Source of the DNA: Candidatus Nitrosocaldus sp.
GTDB lineage: Archaea > Thermoproteota > Nitrososphaeria > Nitrososphaerales > Nitrosocaldaceae
Assembly: GCA_025054855.1 (NCBI GenBank)
Contig: JANWZS010000001.1
Coordinates: forward strand, 96,036-160,035
Reading direction: 5' to 3'
DNA: 64,000 nucleotides
Shown here: piece by piece, positions 40,415 through 48,749 of the stretch
Position numbering within the stretch: position 1 is the stretch's first letter
Layout of the letters: each line of letters begins with the position of its first letter
Made by a program: the position numbers and the translations under genes
Notes under the pieces: model-generated
Seen by the model: the letters and a program-made list of their open reading frames with translations, nothing else
What the model was told of the DNA's origin: nothing
Databases searched by the model: none

Positions 40415-40855
40415 CTACTTTACACTCTGCATACTCTCCCTATATATCCTGTTTGCAGTGAGTGCACTCAATAGTGTGCATGCAAAGAGCAGTGTACCTA
40501 TTGCAAGGTGTATCGATACTACCAATGGATGCAGTCTGCTGTCTATGACTATGATGCCGAGCACTATCTGCGTGACAACGAATACGGCAGCAAGGGTAGC
40601 GGTGAGCCTCAGTCTTGAATTCCTTACACGCCATGATAGAGCAGCCATGGTTATCACAGAGACCCCTGCCATCAGTGCGAACAGCCTGTGGACCCACTCT
40701 GCCATTATCTCTTCGCTTGGGAGGAATGTGCCCCTGCACGTTGGCCAGTCTACGCATGATAACCCTAGACCAGCAGCACTGACATAACTGCCTAGAACCA
40801 TAACACCATAAACAGATACCAGAGCAAAAAATGAGGTGTAGCGTAGTGATCTCAT
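40415..40855 (-). CDS. ctaA: Heme A synthase, half-size archaeal type
   Basis: CtaA/COX15 oxidises heme O to heme A for heme-copper oxidases. This is the short, four-helix archaeal form (146 residues) that works as a homodimer in place of the fused eight-helix bacterial enzyme. Visible marks are the extracellular loop CVDWPTCRGTF with paired cysteines, heme His in MAEWVHRLFALMAG and His in VVSIHLAIGTLL. It lies near oxidase subunits I and II, so it probably supplies their heme. ATG 40855 has GAGGAGG directly before it; GTG 40870 is the alternative. Confidence 0.82.
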   Translation of the reverse strand: MRSLRYTSFFALVSVYGVMVLGSYVSAAGLGLSCVDWPTCRGTFLPSEEIMAEWVHRLFALMAGVSVITMAALSWRVRNSRLRLTATLAAVFVVTQIVLGIIVIDSRLHPLVVSIHLAIGTLLFACTLLSALTANRIYRESMQSVK

Positions 40856-40918
40856 TCCTCCTCTTCTCACCCACTCACTCTTTCTTCTCCACCATTGTTC
40901 ATTTATCCTTTACTACTG

Positions 40919-41938
40919 CTACTGCTCCACTATGAACTTGCCCTTCATGCCCAGATCTGCATGCCCTGCGACCAAGCATATGTAGTAGTACTCGCCAGCC
41001 TTGTCAGGCTTGAATGTCACTGTACCCTCTTGCTTTGCTAGTAGGAACTGTGTGGATGAGCCTACTGCTGCGTTGAACACTACGCTGTTCACATTAGCAG
41101 GATCACTCACTATACCGAATGAGTGTGGCATCACGCCGTTGTTCTTTATGTGTATGGTTACGGTGCTACCTGCCTTCACCCTTATCTCAGGATTGATCTC
41201 GCCGTTCACTGTGAAGTGAAGCTTCACGGGGCTCTCCTCCTCGAATGTGAATGAGAGATCGACCTTGCTATCACTGAATGAGAGTACCTTGCTGGCTACT
41301 GTGGTACCTGCCTCGCTTATGCCTGTACCAGCACCAGTACCAGTAGTGCTACCCCCTGCACCTGTAGTCCTCTCCTTGACTATGAACTTGCCCTTCATGC
41401 CCAGATCTGCATGCCCTGCGACCAAGCATATGTAGTAGTACTCGCCAGCCTTGTCAGGCTTGAATGTCACTGTACCCTCTTGCTTTGCTAGTAGGAACTG
41501 TGTGGATGAGCCTACTGCTGCGTTGAACACTACGCTGTTGAGATCTGCTGGATCGCTGACTATGCCGAAGGAGTGTGGCATGGCACCATCGTTCCTGACG
41601 TTGATGGTTATGGTATCGCCAACATACACCTCTATATCTGGATTGATCTGCCCATCAACCTCGAAGTGTAGCTTCACTGGGCTCTCCTCCTTGAATACGA
41701 ATGTGAATGTCCTTGATTCCCCTGCTGGTACACTTGGTGCTGGTGCTGGGGTTGGGGCAGGGGTTGTCGTGGTGCCTGTCTTTGCTACCTGGTTCATGGG
41801 AGGGTACTTGTGCCAAAAGTCACCGAGGGCAACGTGCAGGCCTCCTGCTACGGCCATGACTATCAGTATCAGCGCTATACCCTTACCCATCCTGCTACCT
41901 GTTGTTCTAATGATGTGGCTCTCTTCTCCTGTAGTCAT
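40919..41938 (-). CDS. Tandem two-domain cupredoxin, membrane anchored
   Basis: A 339-residue blue copper protein: one N-terminal helix (GIALILIVMAVAGGLHVALG), a Pro/Thr-rich linker, and two cupredoxin domains joined by a Gly/Thr linker. Each has His in MPHSFGI and Cys-His-Met in YYYICLVAGHADLGMKG, a full type 1 site. The last ~53 residues of the domains are coded by identical DNA. It probably carries electrons to the adjacent oxidase, replacing cytochrome c, and lies directly downstream of coxA. ATG 41938 overlaps coxA by 32 bp; ATG 41890, at the start of the helix, is an equally plausible start. Confidence 0.85.
   Translation of the reverse strand: MTTGEESHIIRTTGSRMGKGIALILIVMAVAGGLHVALGDFWHKYPPMNQVAKTGTTTTPAPTPAPAPSVPAGESRTFTFVFKEESPVKLHFEVDGQINPDIEVYVGDTITINVRNDGAMPHSFGIVSDPADLNSVVFNAAVGSSTQFLLAKQEGTVTFKPDKAGEYYYICLVAGHADLGMKGKFIVKERTTGAGGSTTGTGAGTGISEAGTTVASKVLSFSDSKVDLSFTFEEESPVKLHFTVNGEINPEIRVKAGSTVTIHIKNNGVMPHSFGIVSDPANVNSVVFNAAVGSSTQFLLAKQEGTVTFKPDKAGEYYYICLVAGHADLGMKGKFIVEQ
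40930..41089. repeat. Perfect 160-bp direct repeat, copy 1
   Basis: Identical base for base to 41380-41539 as far as I can compare. It codes the copper-ligand half of cupredoxin domain 2. Flanking DNA that codes the N-terminal halves is clearly diverged, so the identity is local. Confidence 0.9.
41380..41539. repeat. Perfect 160-bp direct repeat, copy 2
   Basis: Second copy, coding the copper-ligand half of cupredoxin domain 1, 450 bp from the first. The local identity is best explained by recent gene conversion or duplication. Confidence 0.9.
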
Positions 41939-43430
41939 AGTATATCTCACCTATACCGAATGGGTCCCTCATATCCGCTGGCTTACCCTTGACGGAATCC
42001 CTTATGAGCAGCGCTATGAAGACTGCCATCCCTATACCTATGAGATAGGCTCCTATGGTTGCTATCTGGTTGAGTGCTATTATCGTTGGGTCTGGCACGT
42101 AGTCCCACACCCTTCTGGGCATACCGTACAGACCGACTATGTGCATGGCTGTGAAGACCAGTGCAGTGCCTATGAAGGCGAACCAGAAGTGCACATTCGC
42201 CAGCCTCTCACTGTACATCCTCCCAGTTATCAGGGGGAACATGTAGTAGAGGAAGCCCATGAATATGAATGATACGGTACCCATCAGCATCATGTGGAAG
42301 TGCCCTACGACCCAGTACGTATCGTGCGTTATGAAGTCCAATGGTAGTGTAGTGTTCACAACACCTCCAGCGCCAGATGTGAAGAAGAGCATTATACCCC
42401 CTATCACGAACTTCATGGGTGCAGCGAACTTTATCCTGCCTCCCCACATGGTTGCCATCCAGTTGAATACATGCATCGCAGACATTGGTACTGCTGCAAG
42501 AGTACCTATCATGAAGACAGTCTTCTCCGTGAATGTAAGCCCTGTGGCAAGCATGTGATGTGCCCATGATGCAAATCCTATTATTGACAGTAGCACGAAT
42601 GCTATGACACCGGAGCCGTAACTGAATATGGGCTTCCTTGAGAACTTTGGTATCAACTCGTAAGCCATACCTACTGCAGGTAACAGGAATATGTACACCT
42701 CTGGATGGAACGTGAACCAGAATAGGTGCTGGTATGCTATCGGGTCTCCTCCTCTAGCAGGGTCGAAGAACCCTGATACCCCTAGCCTGTCGGTGTAGAG
42801 CATTATGAGCGCTGCTGTGAACGTTGGTAGCGCTGCCAAAGTCATCATGGATGTTACGAGTATAGACCATACGAAGAGCGATGTCTTCATCATTGGTAGA
42901 TCTGGGTGCTTGCACTTGAGTATGGTGACTATGAAGTTTATTGCACCAAGTATAGAGGATAGGCCTAGTATCTTCAGCCCGAAGATCCACATATCCGCTG
43001 CTGGACCCGCTGCCCTCATCGTTGAGTATGGTGGATAGGCCATCCATGTCGTATCACTCCACCCTAGCCAGATCAGTGCTGCCCCTGGCACAGCCATCCA
43101 GTATGCTACAGCATTCAGCCTGGGATAGGCCATATCCTTGTACTTGACCAGTATTGGTACAAGGTAGTTACCTACACCAGATATGAATGGAAGTACCCAG
43201 AGGAAGAGCATTGTAGTCCCATGAACAGTGAATATCCTGTTGAATAGATCCGCATCGCCTATTATTGTAGTGCCAGGTGTGAGCAGTTCCGTCCTTATCG
43301 TTAATGCCAGTGCACCCCCAAGCATTAAGAAGACTATGGATGTTATAAGGTAGAGTAGTGCAACGTCCGTATGGTGGGTAGAGAAGAGTATCTGCCAGAG
43401 CGGTCTTGGCTTTGCGATCTCTATGACCAT
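41907..43430 (-). CDS. coxA: Heme-copper oxidase subunit I
   Basis: The catalytic subunit of terminal cytochrome c oxidase-type enzymes, reducing O2 to water at heme a3-CuB. The 507-residue protein has about twelve helices and all signature histidines: HGTTMLFLW (heme a), HPEVYIFLLPAVG (CuB His and the cross-linked Tyr), WAHHMLATG (two CuB His) and VVGHFHMMLMG (heme a3 and heme a). HPEVY places it with A-type oxidases. It is the third gene of a minus-strand operon: small membrane protein, subunit II, subunit I, tandem cupredoxin. Confidence 0.95.
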   Translation of the reverse strand: MVIEIAKPRPLWQILFSTHHTDVALLYLITSIVFLMLGGALALTIRTELLTPGTTIIGDADLFNRIFTVHGTTMLFLWVLPFISGVGNYLVPILVKYKDMAYPRLNAVAYWMAVPGAALIWLGWSDTTWMAYPPYSTMRAAGPAADMWIFGLKILGLSSILGAINFIVTILKCKHPDLPMMKTSLFVWSILVTSMMTLAALPTFTAALIMLYTDRLGVSGFFDPARGGDPIAYQHLFWFTFHPEVYIFLLPAVGMAYELIPKFSRKPIFSYGSGVIAFVLLSIIGFASWAHHMLATGLTFTEKTVFMIGTLAAVPMSAMHVFNWMATMWGGRIKFAAPMKFVIGGIMLFFTSGAGGVVNTTLPLDFITHDTYWVVGHFHMMLMGTVSFIFMGFLYYMFPLITGRMYSERLANVHFWFAFIGTALVFTAMHIVGLYGMPRRVWDYVPDPTIIALNQIATIGAYLIGIGMAVFIALLIRDSVKGKPADMRDPFGIGEIYYDYRRREPHH

Positions 43431-43448
43431 CTCATATCACCTCTCCCT

Positions 43449-43874
43449 TCATGCCTCAACTATGAGGTTGGCCCTCATGTTGTAGTGCAGTAGCCCACAG
43501 TACTCCCTACACTGTATCAGGTACTCTCCAACCGCATCCTCTGGTATCTTAACCCATATGGTGTTTATCCTCCCTGGTACCGCATCTATCATGACTGCGA
43601 AGTGGGGTATGTTGAATGCATGTATCACATCCTTGCCAGTTATCTCGAACTTGTAGACCTTCCCTGCCTTCAGGTGCAGAGTGCCAACCTCCCTCTTGCC
43701 ATCTGGGTGCTCAAATGTCCAGAACCACTGCTGCCCAGTCACCTTGATGGTTATATGATCCTTGGGAACCTCATGCAGCAACTTCTCTCCATACCATGCC
43801 TCAGCCCCAACCCATATGAGTAGAGAGACTACAGCGCCAACATATATCCATTCATATATAACATGACTACCCAT
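43449..43874 (-). CDS. coxB: Heme-copper oxidase subunit II with CuA centre
   Basis: Subunit II takes electrons from a carrier through its binuclear CuA site. The 141-residue protein has one N-terminal helix (YEWIYVGAVVSLLIWVGAEAWY), the QWFWTFEHPDG aromatic patch, the distal His in DVIHAFNIP and the full CuA loop CREYCGLLHYNM. It is short, with a single helix instead of two, so the upstream 80-residue membrane protein may supply the missing helix. GAGGCGATAAGC supports ATG 43874; a GTG at 43892 is possible. Confidence 0.92.
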   Translation of the reverse strand: MGSHVIYEWIYVGAVVSLLIWVGAEAWYGEKLLHEVPKDHITIKVTGQQWFWTFEHPDGKREVGTLHLKAGKVYKFEITGKDVIHAFNIPHFAVMIDAVPGRINTIWVKIPEDAVGEYLIQCREYCGLLHYNMRANLIVEA

Positions 43875-43900
43875 GCTTATCGCCTCGCTCACCCACCTAC

Positions 43901-44140
43901 CTACCTACTTATCTCAGCCCTCTCCTTCACCTTCTTCTCCTTGAACTTGAATATTATATATACCAATGTGCCCTGCACTATTGCTCCAACTATGAATGCT
44001 GCGGTCATCATCTTGTAGAATAACCCCCAAGCAAGAGCACTCCTGTCCACAACCTCCTCCTGCGCATATACCATGCCAACTGTAGAGAACAGTACGATTA
44101 CTGCAACGACGGCAGCCAGGATGCTAAGGTTCCTCATCAT
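43901..44140 (-). CDS. Small membrane protein heading the oxidase operon
   Basis: From ATG 44140 (80 residues): a signal-like helix (LSILAAVVAVIVLFSTVGMVYA), a polar segment (QEEVVDRSALAWGLFY), a second helix (AAFIVGAIVQGTLVYIIFKF) and a charged tail KEKKVKERAEI. It starts the oxidase operon with a TTTATATC box near 44160 and no ribosome site (leaderless). It could supply the extra transmembrane helix that subunit II lacks; this resembles split subunit II arrangements but is inferred from position and topology. Confidence 0.65.
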   Translation of the reverse strand: MMRNLSILAAVVAVIVLFSTVGMVYAQEEVVDRSALAWGLFYKMMTAAFIVGAIVQGTLVYIIFKFKEKKVKERAEISR

Positions 44141-44222
44141 GCAAGAGGGGTTGTAATTAAGATATAAATCTAACTGTAGGAAATACATTGGGATTGAATC
44201 TTATGGGTAAAGTATATATTGG

Positions 44223-44831
44223 CTAGAGGTAGCGCATAGCACTCGTAACATTGTACGCTAGGAGCTCGTAGTTGCTGCTCGAGTGTGAGACTATGGTCAG
44301 CGATGCCGTCTTTATCTGCAGGTTGAGCAGTACATCAGCGCTAACTTTGAGTAGATGCTGTACTACAGCCTTTATGGGATCTAGATGGGTTATGAGCAGT
44401 ACATTACCCTTGTGCCTTCCTGCAACATGATCCATCATATCAAGCACCCTTGCCCTTATGAGGTTGAAGTTCTCAAGCCCATACATGCTCACATCCCTGC
44501 CAGAGTAGAATTCGAGCAGGAGGCCCCTATACTCCCTGATCACATCGAAGTAGTTCATGCCAGTGAGTTTACCCATATCCGTCTCCGTCAGCCTCTCATC
44601 CACAGTGTATGGCAGTGCAAGGTTCTCCCCTACTATGCTTGCAGTCTCCACTGCCCTTGCTATCGGGCTTGTGTATACAGCCTCTATACGCATGGGCTTG
44701 AGCATCTCGCACGCTTCATGCACGTGCAGCCTACCCCTCTCGGTCAGATGGTATACCAGTGTCCTCCCCGTGAGTATATGCTTCACGTTGTTCAGAGCCT
44801 CCCCATGCCTCATCAGTACTATAAGGCTCAT
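44223..44831 (-). CDS. Histidine phosphatase (phosphoglycerate mutase-like) superfamily protein
   Basis: A 202-residue branch-1 histidine phosphatase. The catalytic RHG motif is at LIVLMRHGEALNN near the N-terminus, the second Arg in YTSPIARAVETASIV, Glu in VDERLTETDMGKLTG and the final His in VLLITHLDPIKAVV. This covers the SixA/CobC/PGM-like superfamily. The true substrate could be a phosphosugar, a phosphoprotein or alpha-ribazole phosphate and is not decided by sequence. ATG 44831 is the natural start, and the gene diverges from npdG. Confidence 0.82.
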   Translation of the reverse strand: MSLIVLMRHGEALNNVKHILTGRTLVYHLTERGRLHVHEACEMLKPMRIEAVYTSPIARAVETASIVGENLALPYTVDERLTETDMGKLTGMNYFDVIREYRGLLLEFYSGRDVSMYGLENFNLIRARVLDMMDHVAGRHKGNVLLITHLDPIKAVVQHLLKVSADVLLNLQIKTASLTIVSHSSSNYELLAYNVTSAMRYL

Positions 44832-44880
44832 GCATCACATACACCAAAAGTTAATATAAATTCTTCAACATCCTGCATGC

Positions 44881-45549
44881 ATGCGGATAGGTTTGGTTGG
44901 AGGAACTGGAAGGATGGGTGAGGGGCTGGCGTTGAGGTGGTGCCCTAAGCATGATATCGTTGTAGGCTCAAGGGATGCAAGCAAGGCTGCAGCCGCTGCA
45001 AAGGAGTACAGAGAGGAAGCGCTACAGCACTATGGCAGGATAGATGGGAGCATGGAGGGTGATGAGAATGGTAGGTTGGTGGGCTACTGCGATGTTGTGG
45101 TTCTCTGCATCCCCTACGAGAATATGGAGGGTACACTGGATGGCATAGCACAGGGGATGAGGGATGGTAGCATAGTCATATGCCCTATAGTACCCATGAG
45201 CAAGGGTAAGGATGGGTTCATATACGTGCCCATGCATGAGCACAGGGACTCTGCAGCCATGACCGTAAGCAGGAGGTTGAAGAACGCTAGGGTGGTTGCT
45301 GCACTGCATACCATATCGGATGTGAAGCTCAGGAGGTTCACCGAGCCCATAGAGAGTGATGTGCTTGTGTGTGCCGATGATAAGGATGCCCTAGCAGTAG
45401 CAAGCGAGCTCCTTAGGGAGATAAGGAACCTGCGCCCCATATACATTGGGCCTATAAGCCTAGCATACCAGATAGAGAGCATAACGCCCATGCTGCTCAA
45501 CGCTGCAAGGCAGAACTCGATCAAGAACCCGAGCATAAGGATAGCGTGA
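44881..45549 (+). CDS. npdG: F420H2:NADP oxidoreductase
   Basis: Transfers hydride between coenzyme F420 and NADP. The 222-residue protein has the N-terminal Rossmann motif IGLVGGTGRMGEGLALRW, then HDIVVGSRDASKA, the NADP-side VVVLCIPYENMEGTL, and the C-terminal helices of the family (GPISLAYQIESITPMLLN). Length fits archaeal Fno. It shows that the organism uses F420, as ammonia-oxidising archaea do. The ATG at 44881 lies about 25 bp downstream of a TATA-like TAATATAAA, so it is probably leaderless. Confidence 0.88.
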   Translation: MRIGLVGGTGRMGEGLALRWCPKHDIVVGSRDASKAAAAAKEYREEALQHYGRIDGSMEGDENGRLVGYCDVVVLCIPYENMEGTLDGIAQGMRDGSIVICPIVPMSKGKDGFIYVPMHEHRDSAAMTVSRRLKNARVVAALHTISDVKLRRFTEPIESDVLVCADDKDALAVASELLREIRNLRPIYIGPISLAYQIESITPMLLNAARQNSIKNPSIRIA

Positions 45550-45590
45550 TGATGATAGTGATGGATGGAGGTAGGGCTTGGTATAACTAA

Positions 45591-45642
45591 TGCCTGCTTG
45601 CCTGCTTGCCTGCCTGCATGTATGCATGTATGCATGTATGTG
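45591..45642. repeat. TGCC/TGCT then ATGT/ATGC tetranucleotide tract
   Basis: About 52 bp of 4-bp repeats (TGCTTGCC, then GCATGTAT) between npdG and a small membrane gene, with no coding value. Confidence 0.65.
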
Positions 45643-45722
45643 TCGCATCTTGTTACACCGTTGCGGAACCGTGATTACACCTAGGCCTAAAGGATTTAAG
45701 TCATGCCAGCAATTAAATACAT

Positions 45723-45941
45723 ATGGTAGCAAAGAACTGGGTCAGTGCCATGGGGGCACTCTTTGCCATAGTAGCTATCATAATACTGCTCAGGGATATT
45801 GCGCTATGGGGCCCAGACTTTGTTCTTGACTTTATGCTCAATGATAGTATCAACAGTGCAAAGTTTGTACTCATAATGTTTGGCATATCTGCAGCGCTCT
45901 TCGTGTATAGCAAGAGGTATGAACGTACTAGGATAGAATGA
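45723..45941 (+). CDS. Two-helix small membrane protein
   Basis: A 72-residue protein with two hydrophobic helices (SAMGALFAIVAIIILLRDIAL and SAKFVLIMFGISAALFVYS) joined by a short acidic loop, and a basic C-terminal YSKRYERTR. A TTTAAGTC box lies about 30 bp before the ATG. The compositional pattern is gene-like, but I recognise no family. It stands alone between npdG and the aminotransferase, which is read from the other strand. Confidence 0.6.
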   Translation: MVAKNWVSAMGALFAIVAIIILLRDIALWGPDFVLDFMLNDSINSAKFVLIMFGISAALFVYSKRYERTRIE

Positions 45942-46056
45942 CTGACAACTGTATCAAGGCCTGTATGGATCATCTACCCATGAACGCCCATATACCATCT
46001 ATCCATCCATCCATCCATGATTCACCCATCCATCACCCATTAATTATTAACTCATA

Positions 46057-47301
46057 TCATCTGTAGTGCGAGCCCACGAACTCCTCTAACCTGTTCATCG
46101 CATCCTCAAGCACATCGAGTGAGGGTAGGTACACAAGCCTGAAGTGCATGTAACCCATGCTACCAAATCCTGAGCCATGGACCACCAGCATGTTCTTACT
46201 CTTCAAGAGATCGAGCACGAACTCAGCATCACTACTATAGCCTAGGGAGCCATCTATGCGAGGGAAGATGTAGAATGCACCCCTAGGCTTGACGTACATG
46301 TTAACACCGCTCATAGCATCCAGGCGCCTCATCACATACTCCCTCCTAGCATTCAGCTTGCTCACCATATCATCCACATGGTCCTGAGGGCCCCTCAGTG
46401 CCTCTATGGCAGCTATCTGTGCTGGCGTATTTGCAGATAGCCTCAGCCTTGCCAACTTACCGATGCTTGCCCTCAGCCCATCGAGCGACCTTGCGTTGGA
46501 GTTCAAGCATATGTAGCCTAACCTCCATCCAGTCATCAGATACACCTTTGAGAAGCCATTGAGTATGACCACAGGTGCATCCCTGGCATACCTTCCTATG
46601 CTCGTGAACCGATCGAAGACTATCCTGTCGTATATCTCATCGCACACAAGGTAGAGGTTATGCTCTACAGCAGTATCCACAAGAGCCTCAAGTGTATGCT
46701 CATCCAGTATGGAGCCCGTGGGGTTGTTAGGGTTTATGACGAATATGGCTCTAGTCTTGCCTGTTATCTTGCCCCTGAGATCATCCATATCTATCCTCCA
46801 CCCCTCATGCTCTAGAGTAGCATACTCTACAGGCTTCACGCCCCTGACCCTTGCGTAAGATAGGTATGGAGGGTAGCAGGGCCCTGGCACTAGCACCTCA
46901 TCACCTGGCTCCGCTATGCTTGATATGATCATGTCTAGTGCCTCAGACACACCATTAGTCACTACCACATCCTCAGGCACTACATGCATGCCCTTTGCTG
47001 ACTCCCTCTCCGCTATAGCCTCCCTCAACTCCCTGACCCCCTCGGACTCTGCATAGTAGTTCTTATCCTCTAGCACAGCCCTTACCATGGCATCCTTGAC
47101 GTGCTTGGGTGTACCAAACCCATAGAGTACTGGGTCTCCTATGTTCAGGTATATGACCCTGTTACCCTTCCTCTCCTGCTCCTTAGCGTAATGGATGATA
47201 TCCCTTATGGCATACTCTACCCCAGCCACATGCCTCGATATGCTCAGCGATGATGGTGATGGTGATGGTGGTGGTGATGATGGCATGCATTGCAATAACA
47301 T
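46057..47301 (-). CDS. Class I/II aminotransferase (alanine/aspartate type)
   Basis: A 414-residue PLP fold-type I aminotransferase. Key residues are NPNNPTG (substrate carboxylate loop), CDEIYDRIVFD (PLP pyridine Asp and the Tyr) and the Schiff-base Lys in NGFSKVYLMTGWRLGY, plus a final Arg region near MHFRLVYLPS. NYYAESEGVRELREAIAERE fits the AlaT/AspC branch, common in archaea; alanine or aspartate:2-oxoglutarate transfer is likely. The first ~20 residues are a Ser/Pro run encoded by a GGTGAT-type repeat, so the N-terminus may be longer than functionally needed (ATG 47286 is an alternative start). Confidence 0.87.
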   Translation of the reverse strand: MLLQCMPSSPPPSPSPSSLSISRHVAGVEYAIRDIIHYAKEQERKGNRVIYLNIGDPVLYGFGTPKHVKDAMVRAVLEDKNYYAESEGVRELREAIAERESAKGMHVVPEDVVVTNGVSEALDMIISSIAEPGDEVLVPGPCYPPYLSYARVRGVKPVEYATLEHEGWRIDMDDLRGKITGKTRAIFVINPNNPTGSILDEHTLEALVDTAVEHNLYLVCDEIYDRIVFDRFTSIGRYARDAPVVILNGFSKVYLMTGWRLGYICLNSNARSLDGLRASIGKLARLRLSANTPAQIAAIEALRGPQDHVDDMVSKLNARREYVMRRLDAMSGVNMYVKPRGAFYIFPRIDGSLGYSSDAEFVLDLLKSKNMLVVHGSGFGSMGYMHFRLVYLPSLDVLEDAMNRLEEFVGSHYR

Positions 47302-47402
47302 GCACCATGATAAATTCTTTCTATTCGCATGGCTAGGTATATGCCCTGAACAGGATCAGCATGCTTATTAGGCATACATGGTTATCATACGGTACGAGTA
47401 GG

Positions 47403-47710
47403 ATGGATGAGGGTCTAAGGTATGCAACCAATACAGTTGCAGTATACATGCTCGTATTCCCAGCAGTACAACTCTTCACGGTGCTGGTGCTACCAGGTAT
47501 GCTATATCGCTCATACGAATACGATCCATCTATCGAGGGTGCAACATATGCATTCCCTTGATTAGTGTTGCATCTACCATACTATCAATACCTTCATTCA
47601 TCGGGATCCTGATGATGAGAGGTAAGGGGTTAGGCATCATGGTATCATCGGTAGTGCTGGTGATATGGTTCTTCCTAACACTATCCGACTCTACAAAAGT
47701 TCACGTATGA
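47403..47710 (+). pseudogene. Frameshifted three-helix membrane protein
   Basis: From ATG 47403 one frame gives MDEGLRYATNTVAVYML...LPGMLYRSYEYDPSIEGATYA with one hydrophobic helix. A second frame then runs IPLISVASTILSIPSFIGILMMRG and MVSSVVLVIWFFLTLSD with two more, to a TGA at 47710. One indel near 47555-47565 separates them; joined, they make an ordinary ~100-residue three-helix membrane protein. Family unknown. It is either a dead gene or a sequencing slip. Confidence 0.55.
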
Positions 47711-48166
47711 ATTAGGAGAGTACGCCATGGTTGAGAGATCTATAGCATTATATAAAACCATCTCAGCAGTGGTTATGCTTGCACTCTATAGTATATTGGT
47801 CTAGGAGATGGAATTAAATTAGTCTAATAATAATAATAATAAAGCATAAATAAATAATTGAGTTAGGATCAGCTCGCCTTGATTCTAGTGTACTACTTCA
47901 GTAGTAACGCAGTTCTTATAGATTTCTTCATAGATGTTAGATAATTTGTGGTTGGAATTGGAGGATGCACTCGGGATGATCGCTTAGATCATAAGATGTC
48001 TATTTCGGCAGTTACTGGTGCCAGAAGTAGCGAACCATAGGATTTCTTTCTCTGTATATCATGGATTCCTGAATGTTGTGCCAGTACTTGTGCCATATCA
48101 TCCTACTACTACTACTATACTAAATAATAATAGGCAGTGTGAGTAGTGCTGTACATCTTAATTCGG
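47711..48166. other. AT-rich intergenic region
   Basis: Distinctly AT-richer than the rest of the window, with AATAAT runs near 47826-47845 and 48121-48131 and ACTACTACT near 48104-48118. No gene is recognised. A minus-strand fragment near 48000-48060 (SLLLAPVTAEIDIL) may be a fossil. Confidence 0.45.
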
Positions 48167-48588
48167 TCAGGGCGCCTCCATGTAGTACAATCTATAGAAT
48201 CTTACTGTACCATCGGCGATGTATACCTAAGTCTTATTACCATCCCCCGTATACTTAGAATTCTTCCAGTTCCAGATCACTAACCCCTGTATTCTTACCA
48301 GCGTTATCGATCGCCTTGTCCAGCCAAGGTAACTCTCCATACTTTACCTCCTTTGGCATATCCTTCCTACTGTCTGGATGTGGGAGTTATCTCAAGTGCT
48401 AGAATGTACTGCTCTCCTGCACATGTTCTCTCTATTCCAGAATGGTGTGCCTGGATCGTAGTAAGTGCCTTCTATCTTTGTCTCATTGTACTGTTGGTGT
48501 TTACTATCAGCCGTTGATCTACTAAAGTTGGTTTGTCCTGTATGATGATTAACGTTATAGATGCTACTCCTGTGACGGCTATCACCAT
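48167..48588 (-). pseudogene. Degenerate secreted-protein gene
   Basis: On the minus strand from ATG 48588, MVIAVTGVASITLIIIQDKP looks like a signal or anchor segment, continuing to VNTNSTMRQR and a stop. A second frame gives NETKIEGTYYDPGTPFWNRE, and a third gives LPHPDSRKDMPKEVKYGELP followed by WLDKAIDNAGKNTGVSDLEL. Then come TGDGNKT, a stop, and YIADGTVRFYRLYYM. The pieces read as one exported protein broken by at least two indels and two stops. The family is unknown; surrounding DNA is AT-rich. Confidence 0.55.
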
Positions 48589-48749
48589 CGTTAGCACTAT
48601 ATATTATCGCATTATTTAGTATAGAAAGTAGTTATATACCGAAGATTGGCTACCAATAATAGCCATCAGATTATCTTTTGAAGATAATCTCACGGATCAG
48701 ATCAGTCACAGATGATCGATATATAATATTCCTCCCATGTAGTAATGGT

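Noticed and set aside
41451..42272. 273-codon plus-strand frame across the cupredoxin and coxA genes
   Set aside because: Shadow of two well supported minus-strand genes; its first part is also duplicated only because the cupredoxin repeat is.
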